A stretch of DNA of 39,609 bases from Candolleomyces eurysporus (Eukaryota; Basidiomycota; Agaricomycetes; Agaricales; Psathyrellaceae). Under the pieces are notes generated by a model that was not told where the DNA came from, made no database searches, and was given only the letters and a program-made list of their open reading frames with translations. Each line of letters starts with the position of its first letter. Position 1 is the stretch's first letter. This document shows positions 10,051 to 20,223 of this stretch, piece by piece. Both the position numbers and the translations under genes were made by a program. The DNA lies in contig JANBPK010001105.1 in assembly GCA_027579435.1 (NCBI GenBank), positions 1 through 39,609 of the forward strand. Direction: 5' to 3'.

Positions 10051-10390
10051 AGATCGAAATCACCGGTGCCGGCCATTTGCAGCGCCTCCCGCGGCAAATA
10101 GCAGCAAACCAATAACGACGGATCAACGGACCAGCTGACCCGAACCTGACCGTTTTTCTCCTTCCCGCTGTGCAAGGGATGCTGAGGCTTGAGTTGACGT
10201 ATGGCTGGCATAAACGCAAGCCGCAAAATTTATCCATCTCTTCTACTCGCTCGAGAAGACGCGAATTCTCACTGATTAGTGCCTGCTTTTCCTTGAAATC
10301 AATTGTAAAAACGGTTATGTACACCTCCGAAAAAACGAGCTAACACGCATTGAAGAGCAAACTAACAACGTGTCCATATGCATGTATGAA

Positions 10391-11716
10391 TCATTCTTGG
10401 TTGTTTAAATCGATTTCCAAAGCGTATTCCTCGGCCTCTAAGCGCTGAGCACAGACCCTACGCAACTTCAACTTACCACACCCACCATACGCAGCCACTC
10501 TGGTGGAGACCATTTCCCGAACACTGACTTCCGAGTGAATAGAATCCAGTTTCAGCGTCTCCAGCAGAGGGAGCACGCGAGGCATTTGGGTCTCCTCAGA
10601 GGCCTCACTGAGGGCATCCAACAGCCGGGAGGAGAGATCAGGGTATTTTTCGAGGAGCGAGGTCACCCTCAAACTTGTGAGATGTTCGAAAAGAGGCAAT
10701 TTGAGTTTTTCGATGAGGTCTGGGGTATTTTCATCCCCGAATTCAAAAGCTTGTAGTTTGCAATTTGACCTTTGGAGCAAGCTCAGGAGGGATTCCCATC
10801 CTCTTGTTTGAAGCTCGGAATCTTTGTAAGATATGAATCCCTCGGGGAGGTACAGTTCGTGGAGGGAGGGTAGGGTGAGTTTGTCGAACGTCTCGCTAGC
10901 ATGGTTTCCGGAGCCAAATGATGCGATACGGAGGGATTGGAGACGGCGCATTGTCAGCGGCAAGTCGTCGAGGGAGAGAGGAGGAGACAGCATAGAGACT
11001 GATAAATCTCGAAGCGTATCCATCGTAGACGACAGAAAACGAATCAAGAGGCTCAGTTCCACGATGCGAAAACTGAGGGTTGTTAGGCTAAGGCTATCCC
11101 ATGGGACAGCAATGCGATCCCAGCCGTAAAACTCGTTCCCAAATTCAACCGATCGAAGTGCTGTGGATGAGCACAAAACACCGACTAAACGGCGGAGCCC
11201 ATCCAGATTGCAAAGACCGAAGCTAACCTTGAATCCGCGTAGAGTAGAAAGTGGGGCCACAGTATAAAGTGGCTCGAAAAACGGCAGGTATCTTCCATCA
11301 AGCCCCAAGCGGATGTATTTCCACCGTCGGTGCTGCGATATTGCAAGAGAGAAAAACTCCCGGAGGTCGACTGGAGCCCAGGCGCTCTGCTTGATATAGA
11401 GAGTCAAGGGGTACGTCCCATCACGGCCGGCGGAGCGCTCGAGCCAGAGCTCAAACATCTTGACATCCCCTTCAGACTTCATCTGAGATGCATAAATCGT
11501 GGCCCAAAGTTGGGGCATCGAAATGGCCGTGGTCCTCCACAACTGGCAGACATGGGTAAGGTCAACAGGATGTGTTCGGGAGTCGCTGTAGGCGGATATA
11601 CATCGCAACTTGGACAATGGTCGATCTGAATTCACTTGGCGAACCTTCCAGCGGTCGTGTACATAGTGATCGAAGATCTTCCCCAGGATTTCGGCTGGGA
11701 GCTCGAGTACGCTCAT
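10391..11716 (-). CDS. F-box/LRR-like protein, array copy A5 (intact)
   Basis: Open frame of 441 residues without ambiguous bases. The F-box is at about residues 3-75 (LELPAEILGKIFDHYV; LTHVCQLWRTTAISMPQ), then MFELWLERSAG, LPFFEPLYTVAPLSTLRGF, SNCKLQAFEFGDE, PLLETLKL, VREMVSTRVAAYGG, ending EIDLNNQE. The likely role is a substrate adaptor of an SCF ubiquitin ligase; the ligand is unknown. It is preceded by the standard leader and UTR intron and followed by the same 3' spacer as its relatives. With A6 and A1 it forms one subgroup. It differs from A6 mainly just after the F-box start and in patches of the leucine-rich part. Confidence 0.9.
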   Translation of the reverse strand: MSVLELPAEILGKIFDHYVHDRWKVRQVNSDRPLSKLRCISAYSDSRTHPVDLTHVCQLWRTTAISMPQLWATIYASQMKSEGDVKMFELWLERSAGRDGTYPLTLYIKQSAWAPVDLREFFSLAISQHRRWKYIRLGLDGRYLPFFEPLYTVAPLSTLRGFKVSFGLCNLDGLRRLVGVLCSSTALRSVEFGNEFYGWDRIAVPWDSLSLTTLSFRIVELSLLIRFLSSTMDTLRDLSVSMLSPPLSLDDLPLTMRRLQSLRIASFGSGNHASETFDKLTLPSLHELYLPEGFISYKDSELQTRGWESLLSLLQRSNCKLQAFEFGDENTPDLIEKLKLPLFEHLTSLRVTSLLEKYPDLSSRLLDALSEASEETQMPRVLPLLETLKLDSIHSEVSVREMVSTRVAAYGGCGKLKLRRVCAQRLEAEEYALEIDLNNQE

Positions 11717-11925
11717 GATAGAGGGGTACTGTCACGGCGATTGCCACATTTCTCAGGATCGGTATAATCTCAGAGCTCGAGGTTCACTCACGATAATACT
11801 TGCTAGGTATTCGTTTCTCTGGGTAACCCCCTTTGTTTTTGTTTAATCCAACTTCGTTTCCGTAGATCTTTTCGCGTTGGAGGAGCAAATCGAGGAACTT
11901 CACTGGATTAGCGGTGGAACGGAGT
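11717..11925 (-). promoter_or_regulatory. A5 leader with inverted arms and UTR intron
   Basis: TAATCCA (11844-11850) and TGGATTA (11904-11910) are complementary and correspond to TAGTCCA/TGGACTA in A1, so both sides changed together. The predicted UTR intron is 11729-11791, GTGAGT to GACAG, with the ATG 12 nt further on. Confidence 0.5.
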
Positions 11926-12280
11926 CAGAAATCGTAATCCGATTGAAATCACCAGTGCAAGCGCCTCCCCAAATAAATAGCAGCAAACCGATAATAACAG
12001 ATCAAGCTAATGGACCAGCTGACCCGAACCTGACCTGACCGTTTCTCTCCTTCCCGCTGCGCAAGGGATGCTGAGGCTTGAATTGACGTATGGCTGTCAT
12101 AAACGCAAGCTGCGAAAATTATCCACCTCTTCTACTCGCTCGAGAAGACGCGAATTCTCAGTGAGTATTGCCTGCCTTTACTAGGAACCAATTGTAAAAA
12201 AGGATATGTACAATTCCCAAACAAACAAGCTAAAGTGTATCGAAGAGCAAACCAAGAACGTGTCCATATGTATGTATGAA

Positions 12281-13606
12281 TCATGCTTGGTCGTTTAAAT
12301 CGATTTCCAAGGCATATTCCTCGGCATCCATGTGCTGAGCACAGACCCTTCGCAACTTTGACTTACCACACCCACCATACGCAGCCACTCTAGCCGAGAC
12401 CATTTCCTGAACACCGACTTGTGAGTGAATAGAATTCAGTTTCAGCGTCTCCAGCAGAGGGAGCACGCGAGGCATTTGGGTCTCCTCGCAGGCCTCACTG
12501 AGGACATCCAACAGCTGGGAGGAGATATCAGGGTGTCCTTCGAGGTACGAAGTCACCTTCAAACTTGTGAGATGTTCGAAAAGAGGTGATTTGAGTTTTT
12601 CGATGAGGTCTGGGGTATTTTCGTCCCCAAATTCGAAAGCTTGTAGTTGGCAATTTGACCTTTGAAGCAAGCTCAGGAGGGATTCCCATCCTCTTGTTTG
12701 AAGCTCAAATTTTTTGTAAGGTATGAATCCCCCGGGGAGGTACAGTTCGTGGAGGGAGGGTAGGGTGAGTTTGTCGAACATCTCGCTGGCATGGCTTCCG
12801 AAGCCAAATGATGTGATATGGAGGGATTGGAGACGGCGCATCGTCAGGGTTAAGCCGTCAAGGGAGAGAGGAGAAAGCAGCGTAGAGACTGATATATCTC
12901 GAAGAGTATCCATCGAAGACGACAGAATACGAATTAAGCGGCTCAGTTCCAAGATGTTGAAACTGAGGGTTGTTAGGCTAAGGCTATCCCATGGGACAGC
13001 AATGGGATTCCGGCCGTACAACTCGTTCCCAAATTCAACCGATCGAAGCGCTGTGGATGAGCACAAAACACCGACTAAACGGCGGAGCCCATCCGAATCG
13101 CAAAGACCGAAGCCAACCTGGAATCCGCGTAGAGTAGAAAGTGGGGCCACAGTATAAAGTGGCTCGAAAAACGGCAGGTATACTCCATCAAGCGCCAAGC
13201 TGATGTATTTCCACCGTCGGTGCTGCGATATTGCAAGAGAGAAAACCTTCTTGAGGTCCACTGGTGCCCGGGCCCTTTGCGTGATAGAGAGAGTCAAGGG
13301 GTACGTCCCATCACGGCCGGCGGAGCGCTCGAGCCAGAGCTCAAACATCTTGACATCCCCTTCAGACTTTATCTGTGATACATCAATCGTGGCCCAAATT
13401 TGGGGTATCGAGATGGCCGTGGTCCTCCACAGCTGGCAGACATGGGTAGGGTCGACAGGATGTGTCCGGGAGTCACTGTAGGCGGATATTCGTCGTAACT
13501 CGGACGATGGTCGAATTGGATCCATTAGGCGAACCTTCCGGCGGTCGTGCACGTAGTGATCGAGTATCTTCCCCAGGATTTCGGCTGGGAGCTCGAGTAC
13601 GCTCAT
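12281..13606 (-). CDS. F-box/LRR-like protein, array copy A6 (intact)
   Basis: Open frame of 441 residues, the same length as A5. The F-box starts LELPAEILGKILDHYV and continues THVCQLWRTTAISIPQ; later blocks are MFELWLERSAG, LPFFEPLYTVAPLSTLRGF, SNCQLQAFEFGDE, HLTSLKVTS and VQEMVSARVAAYGG, ending EIDLNDQA. It is probably an SCF adaptor like its neighbours. The high likeness to A5 indicates a recent tandem duplication on this arm. It has the standard leader upstream and a 3' spacer related to the ones after A1, A2 and A5. Confidence 0.9.
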   Translation of the reverse strand: MSVLELPAEILGKILDHYVHDRRKVRLMDPIRPSSELRRISAYSDSRTHPVDPTHVCQLWRTTAISIPQIWATIDVSQIKSEGDVKMFELWLERSAGRDGTYPLTLSITQRARAPVDLKKVFSLAISQHRRWKYISLALDGVYLPFFEPLYTVAPLSTLRGFQVGFGLCDSDGLRRLVGVLCSSTALRSVEFGNELYGRNPIAVPWDSLSLTTLSFNILELSRLIRILSSSMDTLRDISVSTLLSPLSLDGLTLTMRRLQSLHITSFGFGSHASEMFDKLTLPSLHELYLPGGFIPYKKFELQTRGWESLLSLLQRSNCQLQAFEFGDENTPDLIEKLKSPLFEHLTSLKVTSYLEGHPDISSQLLDVLSEACEETQMPRVLPLLETLKLNSIHSQVGVQEMVSARVAAYGGCGKSKLRRVCAQHMDAEEYALEIDLNDQA

Positions 13607-13820
13607 GATAGAGGTGTAATGCTAGGGCAATCGGCATAGTTTTCAGGATCTACACAATCTGCGAGCTTGAAGCTCTTAATGACTCACGATAATTCTCGCG
13701 AGGTATCTGTTTCCCCTGTACCTCCTTCAAACTTCGTTTAGTTCAACTTCTTTTGGGAAAATATGTCGCCTGAGAGGAGAAAATCAGAGGTCCTTCGTTG
13801 GACTAGCGTGGACTAGCGGT
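13607..13820 (-). promoter_or_regulatory. A6 leader with UTR intron and doubled left arm
   Basis: The predicted UTR intron is 13622-13687 (GTGAGT to CCTAG). The leader resembles that of A1 most closely (TCTCCTCTCAGGCGA). The CTAGTCCA arm occurs twice in a row near 13798-13815 on this strand, and the right arm reads GTTGAACTA, one mismatch from complementarity. Confidence 0.5.
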
Positions 13821-13901
13821 GGAACAGTGCCAACCATAACCAAGCACCTCTCCCGAGCCTCTCCTGCGACAAACAGCAACAAACTATAACGACGGATCAG
13901 T

Positions 13902-14237
13902 TCAACGGATCAGGAACATCTTGACCAGCCCCACCCGCTCTTGCGCAAAGGATGCTGAAGCTTTTGAGCTTAAGACGGTGTACAACCGGCATAGTCTCCC
14001 GTAGCCAGACCGACAATTTATCTCTTTGTTTGCTCTCACTCCGTTCAAGAAGACATAGATCAGGAGCACCTTGACCAGCCCCACTCGCTCTTGCGCAAAG
14101 GATGCTGAAGCTTTTGAGCTTAAGACGGTGTATAACCGGCACAAATCGTCACCCGGGAGAAAATCTACCCGCTCAAGAAGACTCAAATTCTCATGAATTC
14201 GCACCTGCCGTTGCTTGGCACCAATTGCAAAAAACAT
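13902..14237 (-). other. Relic or spurious reading frame in the A6-B' spacer
   Basis: Reads MFFAIGAKQRQVRIHENLSL, then ERVDFLPGDDLC, then twice TVLSSKASASFAQERVGLVK because of the 82-bp repeat. It is the best-preserved version of a frame visible in all spacers of this cluster. No domain is recognised. The internal duplication does not break the frame, since 150 is divisible by three. Confidence 0.35.
13911..14142. repeat. 82-bp direct repeat in the A6-B' spacer
   Basis: 13911-13992 and 14061-14142 are nearly identical (offset 150 bp), both containing TTGACCAGCCCCAC, CTCTTGCGCAAAGGATGCTG and TTTTGAGCTTAAGACGGTGT. The matching spacer on the left arm (about 3400-3830) has this segment once. This explains why the right spacer is longer. 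Confidence 0.85.
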
Positions 14238-14426
14238 CTCCCCATGTTATGTACACTTCGCGAAGAAAACGAGGCTAACACGTAAGTATCGAAGAGCAAA
14301 CCAACGACATGACCATATGCACGTAAGTATCATTCTCGGCTGCATATTGACAGACGGACACGACACAAGTAATTTAGGAGCGATTGGGATGCCGGACATG
14401 CAGGTGGGTCGGGTCACCGGTCTTCA

Positions 14427-16014
14427 TCACCCAAGCGCCAACCCAGTCTTGTGATCGAGCTCCCTCCATTCAGCGTGCACGTCCACGCCTGGCACCACCA
14501 GCATCATATCCCGGCAAAAGTTGGACTGCGAAGGCCCGCGAAGCAGGATATGCGCACTCTCCAGTCCCTGACCGCATCTAGACACGACCAACTCGGACCA
14601 AACGCCATCCGTAGACCAGCACCCCTTCACTTCCAGGCTCTTCAAACCTGGAAGCGTTCTCCGGTGCCCCGGGAGCACCGTCAGACCCACGAGGGTCGCG
14701 TCCCCAAAACTGCCTTCGAGCGAGAGATACGCGAGGGCATCGAACAGCGGGGACTCGAGCGCGTGCAAGAGGTCGTCCTCCGCGACACACGGGTCCTCCC
14801 CGCCATTCCCGCCATTCCTCTTATACGTCAACCTTTGGATCCTGCACGCGGAGCGCTCGACCATGCCGCGCAGCGCCGCCCACCCGACGTCCGCGTGCAG
14901 CACCCCCGCATGGCCCATATCCCAAAAATGGTCCAAGGTGAGCTCGGCGAGCGACGGGAGCGTGAGGGAGCCCAGCGTCGTCGCGAGGTTGCCCATCGTG
15001 GACAGGGAGAGGCTGCGCAGGTGCTCGAGGCGGAGCGCGGGGCTCTGGAGCGTCGACGCCTTGGAGATGTAGCTCGACAGCCGCTCGAGGCGCTCGCACC
15101 CCGTCAGGAAGGGCACGAGGTCGTCGAGCGAGTGGAAGTCGCCCATCTCGACGGCGCGCACGGCGCGCGGGATGTGCTGCACGAGCAGCTCGGTCGTGCG
15201 CCCGAACGCGTGCACGCCCTTCCACTTGGCGGCGAGGAGGCGCGGGGGAGGAGTGCAGGTAGGTGCAGAGCTTGAGGGTGCTCCGCGAGCCGGAGCTCCA
15301 GCCGGGGATGTAGGCGCTGAATTCTTCGAGGTGGAGGGGCGGGGTTGGGGGCAGGTTTTGGACGAGCCAGGTTTGCATCTCCCAGGAGAAGTTGAGGTAG
15401 AGGCGGCGGCACCTGGGCAGCTGGGCTAGTGCGGATTGGAGCGCTTTTTGCATCGCTGCGGGCTGGAGGAGCTTGGGACGACGGATTCGTTGCATGTCGA
15501 TCGTGAGGGTGAGGGGAACCGAGCCAGAACGGTGGATGTGGTGGGAGAGGCGGCTGTAGTGGTTCGTTACGGTTGTGTTAAAATAGATGGTTGACCATAG
15601 AGTCGGATTGGAGAATGCGATTGCACGCCAGAGCGAGCAGACGTGGCTGATACGCACTGGATCCCCAGACGATCGGCAGGAGGTGGGTATTTTGTACGCA
15701 TGGCTGGGGACGGGGCAGATGTCTTCTCCGTGCACGTAGTCCCAGAATATCTCTAGCAAGAGTTCTATCGGTAGCTTGTTAATGAGGGACGCGTTGTCCC
15801 TGTCCTTGGGGGCTAAGGACTACGATCAGTATCTCAATAGAAAACGTGGATGAAACGCACGCACCTATATCGGCGGTGAACATTTCGAGCCCCTCCATAG
15901 GAGATTCACCATCCACGATGGTAGCTTGTCGTTCCTCATCTCTCAACGTAGCTATTGGAGTCCGTTAGCTCATTGTCGGCTCCATTTCTCCAACCTCATA
16001 CCTGTTATGCCCAT
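14427..16014 (-). CDS. Type-B F-box protein B', three exons, one frameshift
   Basis: Predicted exons on the minus strand are 16014-16002, 15951-15865 and 15812-14427. The introns are 15952-16001 (GTATG to AATAG) and 15813-15864 (GTGCGT to CTTAG); phases agree throughout. The joined start is MGITATLRDEERQ, and the F-box LPIELLLEIFWDYV begins near residue 47. VCSLWRAIAFSNPTLWS follows, then a leucine-rich region with LAELTLDHFWDMGH and GCWSTDGVW. At five Gs (15244-15248; C on the coding strand) one base too many breaks the frame between LHSSP and KWKGVHAF. Without it the protein has 494 residues. The type differs from A and C in the C-terminal half. It is either a new pseudogene or a homopolymer error. 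PsiB is its decayed mirror copy. Confidence 0.8.
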
Positions 16015-16309
16015 AACTGTGTTGTTCTGATATTCCATGGTCAGATCCCAGCACTATGAAGGAAAGGAGACTATTTACCTGCTAATTAGCTGCGAAAGGG
16101 TTCTCGTGAAGATTGTGGGCGTGGAAGAATGGAAATGAAGCATGGCAGGCACTGTAATTTATAGAAGATGAAATCAAGCCATTTCGTTCCCGGACGTGGA
16201 TCCATATGGCGGTAGGCAAGGCACGTGGAGATCCCAGGAATGTGGGAAGATGATGATGTAGCGTGTTCTCGAGTGGTGATCCCCATTCGCGATAGATCCC
16301 GTCGACGCA

Positions 16310-16771
16310 ATGACGACCATGTCGTCCTCGTTGTTCAGCGCAGCGACGACGCCCTCAAGCACGCCCTTCGTCAGCATGGACTCCCAGTACACCGCACCCC
16401 TCGTGAAGGCCCTGCCCTACCTCAAGGCGAGCCTTTCCTTCTCGTACCAGGCTTCAATTTATTTCCTTCGGCTCGCCCGGCTCATGGTCCCCATCCCCAT
16501 AATTCTCTACATTTTGGCGCCTTTCACGGTCTTCTTTGGCTATATTGGTCACATATTCATATTCGCACCGTACTCGACACTGGCCTACCTTCTGGACGCG
16601 TTGCATCCTCTCTATGTGTTCTGTGGGGTCGCGTGTTTGACTGGCCTGCTGGTTGGCTGGGTTGGACGGACGGTCGCGAGGTTGTTTGTTGGATCTTTTG
16701 CATATCCGGAGCCGAGCGAAGGTACCGCCGATGTGGTGAAAAAAGAGGATGAAGAACCGATGGAGTTGTGA
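16310..16771 (+). CDS. Small multi-pass membrane protein, unknown function
   Basis: The frame encodes 153 residues starting MTTMSSSLFSAATTPSST. After a Ser/Thr-rich N-terminus come hydrophobic segments at about residues 58-78 (RLMVPIPIILYILAPF), 78-97 (VFFGYIGHIFIFAPYS) and 102-122 (YVFCGVACLTGLLVGWV), then an acidic tail (KKEDEEPMEL). This pattern fits two or three membrane helices, with the charged end probably cytosolic. I do not recognise the family. A possible 3'-UTR intron follows the stop directly (16774-16827, GTAAGC to AATAG). Start alternatives are the internal ATGs at codons 4 and 23. It lies between the F-box palindrome and the GT61 gene and is not obviously related to either. Confidence 0.65.
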   Translation: MTTMSSSLFSAATTPSSTPFVSMDSQYTAPLVKALPYLKASLSFSYQASIYFLRLARLMVPIPIILYILAPFTVFFGYIGHIFIFAPYSTLAYLLDALHPLYVFCGVACLTGLLVGWVGRTVARLFVGSFAYPEPSEGTADVVKKEDEEPMEL

Positions 16772-16827
16772 AGGTAAGCTGGCCCCTGCTAAAGCGTGGT
16801 CTGAACGAATGTTAATGACCCAAATAG

Positions 16828-17310
16828 GGACCCGCCATGCAAGGATGGCTGCCATCAGGCATACTGCTACAGGTCCTCGACAAGAGGCCGCATACATGCT
16901 ACTATAATACGATCAGCTCGCTGCAGCGTCAAAGTGAGTGATTTATCGCCTTTGAAAACTCGGTCTTACCTTCTAGTACAGCCGGGGCTCCCGGCCATCT
17001 CAGACCGTCCGACTGTACACATACTATCGCAGAGTAGCTGAGCAAACATTCGGACGCAATATTAGAGCTTGAATCCTTCTGTTCATCAAGAGTTGACCTG
17101 GTAGTTCTGACAGTGAGCGCGCCGTTGTGATCGTCTGAAAACACAAGCTTGCCCGAGGAGGCCCCGATTGCTTTGCCGTTGCCGAAGCGGCTGTGTCAAA
17201 ATTGTCCCCCATATCTTCTCCGGATTGCTTCTACATACACATTCTCTTTCTATCACTTCTCTGTCTCATTTGCTTTGGGCGGCCTGTAAGCGACATCATT
17301 TCGGTGAGCC
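16828..17310. other. Intergenic region before the GT61 gene
   Basis: No supported coding region. The final 100 bases are pyrimidine-rich on the plus strand (TTCTCTTTCTATCACTTCTC), as is common just upstream of fungal transcription starts. Confidence 0.5.
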
Positions 17311-17320
17311 TATATAAAAG
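17311..17320 (+). promoter_or_regulatory. TATA box of the GT61 gene
   Basis: TATATAAAAG lies 168-177 bases before the ATG at 17488. A transcription start about 30 bases downstream would give a leader of roughly 140 bases. Confidence 0.65.
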
Positions 17321-17487
17321 CCCCCGGTAGAATCCCACACTATGCCGCTGACGTCCAGTCGTGCGTCTGACAGCTTTCACCCTTATTNNTCTCTCTCCAT
17401 TCCCCACCACGTCTCAAACCTGTCTGGCCTACAATCCTTGAACCCTTCCTTTCCTTACAGCTATTTCTATTCTGAACGCCAGAAACC

Positions 17488-19592
17488 ATGTTTAGACACT
17501 CGCTATCGAGGCGAGATGCCTTTCTCGTCCTTCTGGGCGCTTCGTCGATGCACCTATGGAGTCTCTTGCTCCGCTCCGTCGCCCCCTCCAGCACCGAAGA
17601 CTTTTCCGCTGTCACCCACCTCAGCCAAGTAAACCAGCTGAACCAGGTCAACCACGTCGTCGAGACCTTCACGACCACCGCCCGATTCACCGCAACGGCC
17701 ACCGTCACCCAGACAGCTGTCCAGACGCAGGTCGTCGAGTCCTCGGAAGGCTGGAACTATGAAGAAATTGACAAAATCACAGGCGGGAAGAGCGATCCCA
17801 CCGACCCACTACCACAGTCAAGGCTGGTCGCCCACGCACCCGGGTGGACCCTCGTGCGGAACCTCTACATGTCGAATGACACCCTGTACATCATCACGCC
17901 CGAATCGCCTGTCACGCCCTCACGATCCGATCCCGAAAACTCGAGAGACAGGAAACCGGACTACTATGGACCCCATGGCGAGGACTTGACGTACGGGTAC
18001 ACCAAGGTGAATGGGTGGCCTGAAATCCGGCAGATGACGAGCACTGGGCTCAGCGCCGTCAACAGCCCGGAGAACATTGCCATCCGCGAACCCCTCCCCC
18101 AGAATCTGCAGTACATCACGCTCGAGGAGGCGAGGAAGCGGTGGGGCGACGCTATCCTCAAGGACGAGCACGGCGTCGAGCGCAAAGAGAGCAGGGTGTG
18201 GGTCGTCCAGGGTAATTCGGTGAGTGAGAACGCGAATCCTCCAATCTATTTTCGATACTGATAAACATCCATCCATCCATCATTCCATTATTCATCCCGT
18301 GTGCTCACCTTTCACCTTTTCCCCGCACCGCAGCTGCTCTTCAACGACCCCTCGCAGTTCTTACGGCACTACTACCACTTTGTGGCCGAGCTCTTCTTCG
18401 GGGTGCAGGCGTTCTGGAACTCGGCATTCTTCCCGGCCGTCGAGACGTCTGATTCCGCGTTCCACTTTAGCACCACGACGGCGCAGGCGCGCGCCCCGCC
18501 GCCGATGCACCGCGCCATCTTTATCCACTCGAACGCGGACGGGTGGAGGGACAACCCGGGGTTCAACAGGTACTTTTTGCGCGCGGCNGTACCCGTCGCT
18601 GACGGTCGAGCACGAGGAGGACTGGCAGGACCGCGTCAAGGCGAGCGTGGAGGGGGTCGCGCACGGGACGAGCGGGGAACGCGTGTGGAGGTTCCCGATG
18701 GCGCTCCTGACGGACCGCAGCGCGTCGCACCGCGGGCATATGTGCGGGAGCCTGACCCAACGTACAGCTGCGGAGGCCTGGGACTCGATGCGCAAGGCCG
18801 GCAAGCTGCGCGGAATCCACGTCGGGGGTTGGTGGGCGCCAATTCGGGAGGCGGTGTGGAAGTTTGCGGGGGTTAGTGCGCATGGGGGTGTGCTTGATGG
18901 TTCGCAGATTGCGTTTTCGGTGGACCAGACCAAGGTTGATGGGGCGGCGGACAAGACGGGGGAGCCTGTGGATGTGGGGGAAGAGTTCCAGGCTGCGTTG
19001 CCCATGCCTTCCGAGGTTGTCATCACGTACATCTCGAGGCAGAGTGCGAGGAACAGAAAGTTGGTCAAGGAGGATCATGATGCGATGGTGGAGGCGGTGA
19101 ATGAGCTGGTGAAGAGGAAGAATGAGGAGAGGGAGGTCGTTGAGACGCGGGTGAAGAAGGCTGCTGCGTTGGCGGCGAAGAAGCATGGGAACGCGCCAAA
19201 AGGGTGGTTCAACCGAAGAGGTTCCGCCGCCTTGGTCGTTTGACGTGTTGCAGGCCGAGCATTTGACAAAGGACCAGCAGGTGCAGGCTGCTGCGCGCAC
19301 GACGATCTTGTTGGGCGTTCATGGGAATGGGTTGACGCATCTTGTGTGGATGAAGCCTACGAAGGTGTCGAGTGTTATTGAGATCTTCTGCCCGCCTGGG
19401 TTTGCCCATGATTATTGGTGGACGGCGAAGAGTTTGGGTATGAGGCATTGGGCGATGTGGAACGATACCGCCAAGACGTGGCCGGAGAAGCCTGACGTGA
19501 ATTATCCAGACTGCTTCCAGAAGAACGCGATCCCTGTGCATGGGCCTTCAGTTGCGAAGCTGATTGAGGATCGGGTTGCTGGGAAGCTTTAA
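17488..19592 (+). CDS. GT61-family glycosyltransferase (DUF563), type II membrane
   Basis: Predicted exons are 17488-18219 and 18334-19592; the 114-nt intron runs GTGAGT to CGCAG in phase 0. Residues about 9-30 (AFLVLLGASSMHLWSLLL) form a signal anchor, so the enzyme should face the Golgi lumen. The catalytic part has HYYHFVAELFFG, then TILLGVHGNGLTHLVWM, IEIFCPPGFAHDYWW and IPVHGPSVAKLIEDRVAG, typical of fungal GT61 proteins. Family members transfer sugars such as xylose or GlcNAc to glycans or proteins; donor and acceptor here are unknown. Two one-base excesses break exon 2: the N at 18588 (after YFLRA, before YPSLTVEHEEDW) and the AAAAGGG run at 19198-19204 (before STEEVPPPWSFDVLQAEH). Corrected length is about 662 residues. 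Both look like sequence errors, since everything else is conserved-looking and open. Confidence 0.8.
18220..18333 (+). other. Intron of the GT61 gene
   Basis: Donor GTGAGT follows codon NS, and acceptor CCGCAG precedes LLFNDPSQF. A CATC microsatellite-like stretch (ATCCATCCATCATT) lies inside. Frame and phase fit on both sides. Confidence 0.75.
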
Positions 19593-20153
19593 ATATCCTT
19601 TCCAATCCTCTATTTATAGCGCCCCCACATTCCCCGCATGCCGACCCGTTCAAGGCACCAGCTTCAACATATCGCCATCCCCATTCAAGCGGCCCCATAC
19701 TTCTCCCACTCTGTCAGTCCGCTGCGACAGCCTCTTGCAGCACGTTCTCATGCCGTCGACCCCTCGCGTTGACCAACGATCACTCTATGTCCTCTGCCAT
19801 TTTTCCGTCATTCATCCTGGATCCATCCATCAATGTTGTATCACTATATGCACCTTCTTTCCCTTTCAAAAAATCCGAACGCCGGATATATATCCTCCTC
19901 TCGTATTTATGTAGCCAGTGCTTCAGTTCTCCTTCCTTCCCTTCCTCGAATCGTAGTCGTAGATCGTTCGTCCGATTTTCTCCTGGGAGAGCTCAACCGG
20001 ACTCCGTTCCTTCATTCCCTTCATTCATCCATTCTTTCGTCTTTGACTCGCTCGGCTCGGAGCAAGCGCCTTTAACTGGAGTGTCGTGATTGTTCTTTGG
20101 CTTCCGGAGGCGCTCTGCCCACCTGCCCACCCGTGGTTTCGTCGTATTCTTCT
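19593..20153. other. 3' flank of GT61 and intergenic DNA
   Basis: Pyrimidine-rich DNA with short TTCATTC repeats around 20010-20040 and no gene-like frame. Confidence 0.5.
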
Positions 20154-20171
20154 CTTCTTCTTCTTCTTCTT
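20154..20171. repeat. (CTT)6 microsatellite
   Basis: Six uninterrupted CTT triplets in intergenic DNA, with further T/C-rich sequence on both sides. Confidence 0.85.
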
Positions 20172-20223
20172 AACCTCCCTCCTTGTCTTTAGGTTGGGGA
20201 GGACTTTTAATCAGCCGCTGAGG

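Noticed and set aside
14451..15275. 274-codon plus-strand open frame opposite B'
   Set aside because: Arginine/alanine-rich composition typical of an antisense shadow; the minus strand carries the family motifs.
18361..19300. Long minus-strand open frames opposite GT61 exon 2
   Set aside because: Shadow frames of GC-rich coding sequence; the plus strand has the conserved GT61 motifs.
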